A stretch of 64,000 nucleotides of DNA, from NCBI RefSeq assembly GCF_907165205.1, contig NC_058197.1, positions 746,501-810,500 of the forward strand. The letters are read 5' to 3'. Each line of letters begins with the position of its first letter. The first letter of the stretch is position 1. The DNA comes from Coccinella septempunctata (Eukaryota > Arthropoda > Insecta > Coleoptera > Coccinellidae). Of the stretch, positions 31,739 through 40,039 are shown piece after piece. The notes below the pieces were generated by a model that saw nothing but the letters and a program-made list of their open reading frames with translations, ran no database searches and was not told the origin of the DNA. Position numbers and translations under genes: made by a program.

Positions 31739-34204
31739 ATGGAACGAAATAAATTCCAGTTTGATTACCACTTGATTCGTGGTAAGTAACTTATTTCCTC
31801 TTTAACGTTTTCAATCTACTTGCACGTGTTATTAAATCTATCCATTTGTGCCATAATGTCACCGAAATATTTGTATATGTTTATTTTTTATTATTTTTCA
31901 TCACAATTCAACTGTTTCATCCTAGGTCTTACCTTACCACAACCAGGTTGAACGAGAGGTTGAATCTATTCAATGGAATTTTCGAATTAATCTTTATTCT
32001 TTTTATAATATCTATTTTAACATGTGATTGGGAGCTAATGAATTCCATGTTTTACGGATTTCTACTCGTATTTTTAATTTTTGTTATTTGTTTACCTATT
32101 TATGCAAATTATATCATTTGATTGAAGTTGGTATCATACTTCATACTTTGAATGTTTTGCAGTAGCTTTTGGTGTAAGGACAAAATATGAAGAAGCGACA
32201 GATGCCGAAATAATTCAGTGTTACCCATACGGATATGGTTGGATGACTTCAGATGGTGGACGGAATAAAAAGTGAGTTTTATAATTTTTTCATATCCTGA
32301 GATTTTTTGCTTTTCTTCAGTTCACCCTCAGAATAGGATGAATTTTGTGGTTCTTTTCACGACTACTTGCTGTGCGAGTTGCTTTCAAAATAGAATCTGC
32401 ACTAAAATTGTTCTCGTGATGTGAATTTTTTTAGGGCTTTTATTGTTTTGTAAATAATGACTTCACTTGATAGAGTGTGAGAGTCTAATTTCTCAAATGT
32501 TCAATGTGCCAACGTTTCGGAGGCGAATTCCTCCTTCTTCCTCTTTCTTCAGGGCTAAAAAACGAAAGGACATTCAACAAAACAATCACAAAGACAAAGT
32601 TACCGATAATACCTCAAGAATATTAAGTTGTACGAGAAAATATTGAATAGTTACAAAGTTTCATAATACTTGATTAGCTACTTTTGAAAATCTTTTATAT
32701 AATCTTATTTGCGTCGTCAGAAAATTAAATCAGAATATAGATATAAAGTGGGAAACTTCAAATGTCAAATGTCACAAACACAAAAACAGACAAATTGTCA
32801 GACCTTTTTTCTTTCTTCTTCTCCTTCTCAAAACAAGTTTCTTCAACGTCACTTCCCCCTTCCCCATGTTATCCGTCACGTTATGTCCAATAATACATCA
32901 TAAAAATAACTTAGGTTATTAACATCTTCTCTAAAATTTACGGTGTTATTACTTCTGATGGAAACCATCTCACTGATATTCCTCTTATAACCATTGCTCT
33001 CCACATCTAGTATCTCCACCTCCTCGAAGTTAAAATTGTGACCTTCACCGAACACGTGATAGGTTAGGGCAGTCTTTTCCTTGTTGTTTATGTTCTTTGT
33101 ATCATATTTGTGTTGTTTTATTCTATCTTTTAAATATTGTCGAGTCTGTCCTATATAACTTCTATCACAATCCAAACATGGTATCTTATAAACCACAGAT
33201 GACATTAGTTCTTTCTTAGTGGTTTCCTTCAATTTTGAGAAGAATCTATTGGTAGTGGAGACGTTATAGAAGGCGCATGTGCAGTTCAACTCTCTGAGAA
33301 TTTTTTTTTCTCAAATTGAAGGAAACCACTAAGAAAGAACTAATGTCATCTGTGGTTTATAAGATACCATGTTTGGATTGTGATAGAAGTTATATAGGAC
33401 AGACTCGACAATATTTAAAAGATAGAATAAAACAACACAAATATGATACAAAGAACATAAACAACAAGGAAAAGACTGCCCTAACCTATCACGTGTTCGG
33501 TGAAGGTCACAATTTTAACTTCGAGGAGGTAGAGATACTAGATGTGGAGAGCAATGGTTATAAGAGGAATATCAGTGAGATGGTTTCCATCAGAAGTAAT
33601 AACACCGTAAATTTTAGAGAAGATGTTAATAACCTAAGTTATTTTTATGATGTATTATTGGACATAACGTGACGGATAACATGGGGAAGGGGGAAGTGAC
33701 GTTGAAGAAACTTGTTTTGAGGAGGAGAAGAAGAAAGAAAAAAGGTCTGACAGTTTGTGTGTTTTTGTGTTTGTGACATTTGACATTTGAAGTTTCCCAC
33801 TTTATATCTATATTCTGATTTAATTTTCTGACGACGCAAATAAGATTATATAAAAGATTTTCAAAAGTAGCTAATCAAGTATTATGAAACTTTGTAACTA
33901 TTCAATATTTTCTCGTACAACTTAATATTCTTGAGGTATTATCGGTAACTTTGTCTTTGTGATTGTTTTGTTGAATGTCCTTTCGTTTTTTAGCCCTGAA
34001 GAAGGTGGAATTCGCCTCCGAAACGTTGGCACATTGAACATTTGAGAAAATAAAAACTGTCCAAATTCCTGATAATCATAAAAATATATTTATTCCAGGA
34101 ATGCCAGTACCCAACAACAATTTCCGTTTCAATTATCTGCAGATCCTGATGACGAAGATAAAGGTTTCATCGATACATATTTTAATGTAGTTAATGGAAA
34201 ATGA
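31739..34204 (+). CDS. Small three-exon gene, 85-residue protein of unknown function
   Basis: Exons 31739-31781, 32163-32271 and 34099-34204 carry an intact 258-nt coding sequence. All junctions are GT/AG and phase-compatible (donors GTAAGT and GTGAGT; acceptors TTTTGCAG and TTATTCCAG), and the frame closes at TGA 34202-34204. The product starts MERNKFQFDYHLIR, has a central part with KYEEATDAEIIQ and YPYGYGWMTSDGG, and an acidic C-terminus SADPDDEDKGFIDTYFN. It has no signal peptide, membrane segment or zinc motif. I do not recognise the family. Intron 2 (1827 bp) consists mostly of a head-to-head PLE. Three exons meeting correctly by chance is unlikely, so I regard this as a real gene or a very recent pseudogene; further exons upstream cannot be excluded. 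Confidence 0.65.
32876..33289 (-). pseudogene. PLE GIY-YIG nuclease C-terminal fragment, left arm
   Basis: The 137-residue open frame contains VVYKIPCLDCDRSYIGQTRQ, the GIY-YIG signature with the PLE-type Cys pair, then KDRIKQHKYDT and HVFGEGHNFNFEEVEIL and ends DVLLDIT. All of the reverse transcriptase is missing. The frame is free of stops, so decay is slight, but the product would be only a nuclease domain. Confidence 0.75.
33311..33672 (+). pseudogene. PLE GIY-YIG nuclease C-terminal fragment, right arm
   Basis: Same protein as the left arm from KETTKKELMSSVVYKIPC to the shared stop at 33670-33672, on the opposite strand. It starts at the inversion junction and lacks the reverse transcriptase. 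Followed by the common PLE 3' region with GCCCTGAAGAAGG...CCTCCGAAACGTTGG at about 34002-34032. Confidence 0.75.
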
Positions 34205-34903
34205 ATGAATTCTTTTAACTGATTTTGTTCTATTCAATACAAATATAACCCTGTTATACTATTTCAGGAAAACCTTATATATATATATAAATATAATGTT
34301 CCTCAAAAAAATATCTTGCGAGATCTTTGAACAATATTTAGCAAGGGACTTCATAAAATACAAATCCTCAAAAATTTGGTATTACTTTGAAGATATGTGT
34401 TCAAAGTATTGCTCAGCTACCCTGGCGAAATGTTGTTCAGAGAATTTGCAAGATATTTTTTTGCATATTATTGCAGAAATGTAGATAACGCTTAATATAA
34501 TTCAAAACATTTCCTAAATTTTTATGGAAATATTTCCTATTATTGCATATAAATCTTACAAAAATATTTCTAGAAAGATTCCAGCAACTTCACACAAACA
34601 TCGCAAAAATATATTTCGTAACATTTCAGAACCCCTCGTTGGAAGATTTCGAAAACCTCTTCTGAAGATTTCAGGAAACATTTTCTTCAATTAGAATAAA
34701 TCTTGCGTAAATATTCCATGTAATATTACTATGTTCTTTAGAAGAGATTTCACATAATGTTGTAGAAAATATTTCAAAAATCTATATGAAATATTTCAAT
34801 GTGAGAAAAAGTCGGACATAACTTTATTTCATGAATATTTCAACGAAAGATTTATTAAATATTCAAAACCTTGCGTACAAATATTTCATAAATATTTGAC
34901 AAA
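34205..34903 (-). repeat. AATATTTC-rich degenerate tract, copy 2
   Basis: Reverse-strand counterpart of 12051-12860: recurrent AAATATTT and GAAATATTTC words, no coding frame. Its junction with the TACAGGGTG repeat is broken by the retrozyme-like insertion and the long-inverted-repeat element. Confidence 0.5.
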
Positions 34904-34916
34904 TATACCATGCTAT
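34904..34916. repeat. 13-bp target-site duplication, left copy
   Basis: TATACCATGCTAT, repeated exactly at 35692-35704, brackets the hammerhead-bearing element and sets its limits at 34917 and 35691. Confidence 0.85.
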
Positions 34917-34977
34917 AATAAACGAATTAATTCAGATGCATAACATCCGCAGATAATTAAATCAACGACAAACAATT

Positions 34978-35034
34978 GAGTTTTGTTGCTCTGACGAGGT
35001 CAAATAAGACCGAAACCATGGTCAGCATCTACTC
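34978..35034 (+). ncRNA. Hammerhead ribozyme 1 (type I)
   Basis: All conserved core positions are present: CTGACGA (34991-34997), stem II GGTC/GACC (34998-35001 with 35008-35011) closed by loop AAATAA, GAAA (35012-35015), and a cleavage site GTC with predicted cut after C35023. Stem I pairs TGCT (34987-34990) with AGCA (35024-35027), then, beyond an internal loop, GAGT (34978-34981) with ACTC (35031-35034). Stem III would be only ACC/GGT with a two-base loop; because ACCATGGT is self-complementary, two molecules can pair through it, so cleavage as a dimer is likely, as for other short-stem-III hammerheads. Confidence 0.85.
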
Positions 35035-35468
35035 TTGTCGACGAAATGAAAATTCTGGTAATACTTCGAGCGATGGTAGTTTGTTAGTTCGATTTAGATC
35101 GTAGCATTCGTTGATTTAATTATCTGCGGATGTTATGCATCTGAATTAATTCGTTTATTATTTACCTGCCTTACTGTTGAAGGCGTGATCCATTTCTTAG
35201 TTTTCCATGTCCGCGGCAGATCGGTTACTGCCATGATCCGAACCTTTCCGCGCTTTTTCCCTTGCTTAATTATCGTAAAATACGATATCTGCAATATGGG
35301 AATAAAGCATATGGATGCATACTGCTATCTTCGCTCTGAGAGTTAGGAAATTGAATTGGGTTGGTTCCCGTTTCTCTGTCAGATGTCGGTACGATGTATT
35401 TATACACCATACCCGCTACTGATATGGAATAAAAGGAGCCGGCAATTCATAGCATTTCGTTGACAATT

Positions 35469-35525
35469 GAGTTTTGTTGCTCTGACGAGGTCAAATAAGA
35501 CCGAAACCATGGTCAGCATCTACTC
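35469..35525 (+). ncRNA. Hammerhead ribozyme 2 (type I)
   Basis: Identical to ribozyme 1 and shifted by 491 bp: CTGACGA at 35482-35488, GAAA at 35503-35506, predicted cut after C35514. With ribozyme 1 it defines the unit 35024-35514. Both lie on the same strand, as needed to excise a monomer from a longer transcript. Confidence 0.85.
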
Positions 35526-35691
35526 TTGTCGACGAAATGAAAATTCTGGTAATACTTCGAGCGATGGTAGTTTGTTAGTTCGATTTAGATCGTAGCATTC
35601 GTTGATTTAATTATCTGCGGATGTTATGCATCTGAATTAATTCGTTTATTATTTACCTGCCTTACTGTTGAAGGCGTGATCCATTTCTTAG

Positions 35692-35704
35692 TATACCATG
35701 CTAT
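35692..35704. repeat. 13-bp target-site duplication, right copy
   Basis: Second TATACCATGCTAT, five bases before the start of the long-inverted-repeat element. Confidence 0.85.
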
Positions 35705-36336
35705 GTGGGAAATCACCCTGTAGATGGAAAAGCTTATAAACCTGTTATGGCAATTCAAACTACTCTAAATACATTTTAAATATGATTCATAAAATCTCGT
35801 CGCACAACTACAGATTCAGAGAAAAAAGAATATTGAAATTGCGTACTCGGAGATAATTTTTTTGGACGGCTTGATTTTCATGTAAAAACCATATCGAGAT
35901 GTATCAAAAAGTGGAAACAGAAGAATATTATCAGTTTAGATCCCCTCGATGTGCAAGTATTGCAATATTCAGGGACGGACTTTCATTTCAGATTGTGTTT
36001 TTCAATAGCGGATAGGTCAAAAAAATCACAATGTATATTGACTTCTAAAATAAATTATTACACAATTCTGAATATCGTCCACACATTTTTCATTCACAGG
36101 CGGCGCTCACTTTCATTTAGATCAAATAAATAAAAAAAAATGAAATAAAATTGATTCGAATAACTACTTCGTTCAAATCATTTTAGTTATTCGGCACGGA
36201 AAGCCTATTCCGAAATTATTGATATCGACAGTTAATATTTGTCAGTGCATCGGAATCTATTGAGTCAATTTCTATTGATAGAAGGAGGACTGTTTGATAA
36301 CACTATTACAAAATGGAAAAATCAAATGTGAAAGAT

Positions 36337-36701
36337 TTATGAAAGATGCTCGAAATGTCCTCCTTCCATCTCAATACATTTTCGAGCTCTGACATAAATA
36401 TGATTGGTTGATTTCCTCATCACTACGGGATTACTCCTAATCTTGATACAAGCTGCTTCAATTATTTCTTTGAGTTGGTACTTGGAATCAATTTCAAAGT
36501 TGCAAAAAAATTCCCGCTGTAACCCCATGAGAAATAATCTAGGGGCGAAAGGTCAGGCGATCTTGCTGGCCATGGAATAGTACTCCGTCGACCTATAGCA
36601 CGACCATTATAGCGGTTGTGCAAGAATTCAGGAACCTGCAGATTATAATGAGGCGGAGCCCTGGCTCTGTCGTGTTGGAAATAAATCCCGTTGGTTGTCA
36701 T
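36337..36701 (-). pseudogene. Tc1/mariner-type transposase C-terminal relic
   Basis: Minus-strand reading gives IYFQHDRARAPPHYNL, equivalent to the FQQDGAPPHY block with the second catalytic Asp, then IGRRSTIPWPARSPDLSPLD, whose PDLSPLDYF holds the third catalytic Asp. After WGY the frame is shifted and continues as AACIKIRSNPVVMRK to the stop at 36337. Only the last third of a transposase remains. The enzyme of this family joins ends at TA targets. It lies between the long inverted arms and may be the residue of the element's own transposase. Confidence 0.7.
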
Positions 36702-36926
36702 TTCCTAATAATTCAGGTAAACGATGATTTTAAGAATCTAAATAGATTTTGAATTCAACGTACTATCGAAAAAATGTGGTCCAATAAATTCATTATCCTT
36801 AAGACCAATATTCAATGAAATCAATTGGAAATGAAAAAAGTGAAAATTTGGGAAATGAATGAAATGAAAAATTAATGCCTAGAAAATGAAATAATTGAAA
36901 AGTGAGTAGATATAACCTTATAATAT

Positions 36927-37208
36927 TCAACTTCTTATACATTTAGGTATAATTTTCGCATAAAAAAAATTTACTATTGAAAAACCCAATCTGAAATGGG
37001 AGTCCGTCCCTGAATATTGCAATACTTGCACATCGAGTGGATCTAAACTGCTAATATTCTCCTGTTTCCACTTTTCGATACATCTTGGTATGGGTTTTCC
37101 ATGAAAATCAAGCCGTCCAAAAAATTTATCTCCAAGTACGCAATTTAAATATTTTTTTTCTCTAAATCGGTAGGTGTGCCACGAGATTTTATGAATCTTA
37201 TTTAACAT
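36927..37208 (-). other. Open frame within the right inverted arm
   Basis: A 93-codon frame (HKISWHTYRFREKKYLNCV..., CIEKWKQENISS) lies in the right arm; the left arm has the same text with stops. I do not recognise it. It may be a remnant of a captured gene or of the transposon's N-terminal region, or chance. Confidence 0.25.
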
Positions 37209-37258
37209 GTGTTTAGTGTAGTTTGAATTGCCATAACAAGTTCATAAACTTTTCCATC

Positions 37259-37555
37259 TACAGGGTGATTTTCTATATGATTTCCGATAATATGAAAAAA
37301 ATAGAGTCCAGTTTTGGAAACTGATAAACTGTTACATCTGCTGTATGGGGCTTAGTGTAGTCCTCCCACAGAGCAAATTTGATGGGTTTGTGATCATTCG
37401 TTCGTACACTTCAAAATATGACCCAAAACGCCCTGTATAATTCAAAAGAATGGTTGAAGACGCAGCATGTGGGGTATTTTTGGAACCGGCTAAGTGTCCT
37501 ATACCTTTGTGTGAAGTATGTACAGTTCAACAGGATTCAACCTGTATACTTAATA
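37259..37555 (-). mobile_element. TACAGGGTG repeat, copy 2
   Basis: Reverse-strand copy of 11746-12050: minus-strand start TACAGGTTGAATCCTGTTGA, common middle with CTTAGC(C/T)GGTTCC. Together with 12051-12860 and 34205-34903 this defines a repeat family present twice in the window. Confidence 0.6.
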
Positions 37556-38171
37556 CGCAGAATATATGTACGACGACAAAACAATTAAGTTAACATTGAT
37601 TGACGCAAGATTCCAACAATATCCTCAACTTTTAAAATTACAATACTCAACAATACAATATTACTGAGATGTCTTCACTATTACCAAGTGAAAACACAAT
37701 ATTAAACCTAATTCGGTGACACGACCTGTGTTCTTAGGGTGCGTTCCGCTCATAATTCTCAACGTCATATATTTCTGTTGAGAACTGGTAAAAATATTGA
37801 ATGAATGTAACAAAACAAACAATTTTAAACTTTTCACGAATTGATATCATATTCATAATCTATGATTCAAACTTTCCTGTTGAGATCAAATCGAAAATAA
37901 GAAGAGTGTTTCAAATTGATATATAGAATTGGAATTTATTTTTATTCTCAAGATTGCGTGATTTATAGATATATGCATGTGAATTTCACCTTATTGGCAG
38001 TGAGGGCGAAAAAACAGAATCACACTTCATGTGTTCACGAATGAAAGAAGTCGTCAGATTAGAACCAGTTGAATTCACGCATTCGTTGATGACACATCCC
38101 GCTTTGATTTGTTACGCCGTTTTTCGCATATTCTTAAGTTTAAATCTTTGGAATCGAGTGATTTCTGACAG
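37556..38171. other. No supported gene
   Basis: AT-rich sequence; could be intron or intergenic DNA upstream of the exons starting at 38172. Confidence 0.4.
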
Positions 38172-38633
38172 GATAGTTATTCCTGGGGATTAATGGGATT
38201 GGGAGATCTCATCGCTACAGCTGGCAGTTCAGAGGGCCCAGAGGGACGTCCCAAGGTAAGTGCGCTTCTTTTGCCCCATTATTGATCCTGCCTTGTTATT
38301 TCATTGAGTACTTAACATCGCCTATAGGTCACGCAAAGGGTAAAAAATTCTAGAAAACCCATCTTGGAGATTACGTCCAGTTTTTCTCCCCGGTCGTTAT
38401 CGAAGGAGGGTAAGCACATTTTTTATTTTTTCCTATACACCCTCGATTTCGCACAGAGATTAACTAATCCTGCGCAGTTGCCAAAATTGTTGGTTATTTG
38501 AACTAACTGTGACTCATTGGTGGAAACCCAAATAAAAATGAAGCGCTTGAAATGCAATAAATTACAGAGGAACACGAACTGAGGGCAAAAATGCTAGTGA
38601 AAACGCCAAGCAGAAGAAAATTCAGCATGAATG
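38172..38633 (+). pseudogene. Three exons of a host gene, cut by a LINE
   Basis: Exons 38172-38255, 38328-38409 and 38568 to about 38633 join in phase with GT/AG ends (donors GTAAGT and GTAAGC). Their product reads DSYSWGLMGLGDLIATAGSS, then VTQRVKNSRKPILEITSSFS and EEHELRAKMLVKTPSRRKFS. Codon structure and tight introns look like a conserved gene. Exon 3 runs directly into LINE reverse transcriptase sequence near 38634 without a donor site, so the gene is broken there. The coiled-coil exon at 46992-47156 on the same strand may be a downstream exon of the same gene. I do not recognise the product; upstream exons are outside or not visible. Confidence 0.5.
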
Positions 38634-39604
38634 TCCTTCGAATATGGTGTTTTTCCTTCAAAATTGAAGCTGGGAAAAGTTACTCCTATTCAAAAAAATA
38701 AAAAAATAAACACTATTGAAAATTTCAGACCTGTCACCGTACCACAAACTTTGTCAAAGATTTTTGAATATGCTTTTTCAGAACGAATGTTAGACTTCAT
38801 AAACAAACATCACATTATAAATTCCTCACAACATGGTTTTCGCAGTGGTAAGTCCACTCAGTCGGCTTTACTGCATTTTTATAATACACTTGTCAATTTT
38901 CTAAATGATGGCGAATGTCCTGCTGCAGTTTTATGTGACTTAAGCAGGGCTTTCGACTGTGTTAAACATCAGAAATTACTGAATATTTTGGAATCTTACG
39001 GTATTAGGGGTAAACCTTATAACTGGTTGAAGACTTTCCTTGAGAATCGAAGCCAGTGTGTTGTTATGAGGTTTGAGGTGGATGGTTCGGTATCATTGGT
39101 TAAGTCGAAGGGAGAGTCGGTGTGTATGGGTGTACCTCAGGGGTCCATATTGGGGCCTATTCTCTTTTTATTATATATCAATAGATTTGGAGCCAGTATA
39201 CTCCACGATTTCGTTGCGTATGCGGACGATATATCCTTTTTAAAGTCTTCAACAAATGTGTTATTATTGAAGGAAGAAATTGAGAAATTACTGCACGCCG
39301 CTTGCAAGTTTTTCAACAACTACGATCTTTATTTCAATACCAAGAAGACCCAAGTAATTCGTTTTCATAACTATAAACATCCGTCTGTTTGGTTACGGCT
39401 GGATTTCGGTGATACACTCTTGTCCAAAAATACGGTCAGGTTTCTTGGAGTTGAATTTGATGAAAACGTCAACTGTGTCGCACTGTGGGGGCCTAGCTTC
39501 GAAGTTGCGCTCTTTCTATTACATGTTCAGGAACTTGAAGGCGGTACTAGATGTTGGCCAGCTTGTGAGTATCTATTATGCACAAGTAGAATCTCGTCTT
39601 AGAT
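38634..39604 (+). pseudogene. LINE A reverse transcriptase, first half
   Basis: Reads GVFPSKLKLGKVTPIQKNKK, IENFRPVTVPQTLSKIFEY, SSQHGFRSGKSTQSAL, LCDLSRAFDCVKH, GVPQGSILGPILFLLYIN and catalytic YADDISF near 39225: a Jockey/CR1-group reverse transcriptase. A frameshift at about 39440-39490 separates it from the next coherent part (RSFYYMFRNLKAVLD...YYAQVESRLR), which reaches the LINE B insertion. The endonuclease and ORF1 are absent. The enzyme would copy LINE RNA at the target, but this copy is truncated, frameshifted and split. Confidence 0.8.
39593..39604. repeat. 12-bp target-site duplication of LINE B, left copy
   Basis: CTCGTCTTAGAT, repeated exactly at 44425-44436. It marks the insertion of LINE B into the reverse transcriptase of LINE A; LINE A coding resumes right after the second copy. 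Confidence 0.9.
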
Positions 39605-40039
39605 CATTCGCTTGACAGGAGAAGACGTGCTACAGTGCTCCTAGTGCTATAAAAGAGAAAGCGGACGAGAAAGTCGAAGTGTCACAGTGCCGTAAAAGAG
39701 AAAGCGGAGGTGAAAGTGCCCACTAACCAAGCTACGGAATATTTGATTCCGTCTGTGAAGTTGTGTAGGTTCTATATTTGTTATCGGAATTTTAATTCGT
39801 TAAAATTTTCAAAGTTGGTGTTCATCCTAAGTGTCCAGAGAATTTTTTTATTTTCTCGTTGGTACTGCAGAAAACATCAGGTGAGCTTATTTTTCGTATC
39901 TCTTTTCTGATTTTTATCATAGCGTATAAAACATTCGGCTTTATACCATAGTTTTATATTAGACTATTTTAGTGAAGATTTCTGAATATTTTATTATTTT
40001 CAAATTATTTGATATTTTGAGATTTTTGATTATAAAACC

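Larger units (their letters stand above)
32491..34046. mobile_element. Second head-to-head PLE, inside intron 2 of the small gene
   Basis: Left arm on the minus strand (about 32491-33290) and right arm on the plus strand (about 33311-34046), near-identical in reverse complement, with truncated 5' ends meeting near 33300 and the 3' regions outward. Both arms end in the same 3' block, TTGGCACATTGAACATTTGA. This repeats the architecture of the PLE at 1531-5046, although it is a different PLE family by protein sequence. I could not define a clean target-site duplication. Confidence 0.75.
34917..35691 (+). mobile_element. Retrozyme-like element with two hammerhead ribozymes
   Basis: A 775-bp insertion without coding capacity. 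Layout: a 51-bp inverted cap (34917-34967), direct repeat 1 (34972-35200), a 262-bp unique segment (35201-35462) and direct repeat 2 (35463-35691). The two 229-bp repeats look identical and each holds one hammerhead. The spacing between ribozymes is exactly 491 bp, so self-cleavage of a transcript would release a 491-nt unit. The inverted cap is the reverse complement of part of each repeat (35108-35158 and 35599-35649). A 13-bp duplication flanks the whole. This matches retrozymes, non-autonomous elements that spread through hammerhead-processed circular RNA; in animals a PLE has been proposed as the helper, and PLEs are plentiful here. Confidence 0.82.
35709..37272. mobile_element. Long-inverted-repeat DNA transposon, ~1.56 kb
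   Basis: Arms of about 300 bp (35709-36012 and 36966-37272) are close reverse complements beginning ATCACCCTGTAGATGG. Between them lies a relic of a mariner-type transposase. The homologous site at 12036 reads straight across (ATAGAAACCCACACAGC), so the sequence 35709-37272 is an insertion missing from that copy. Confidence 0.7.
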
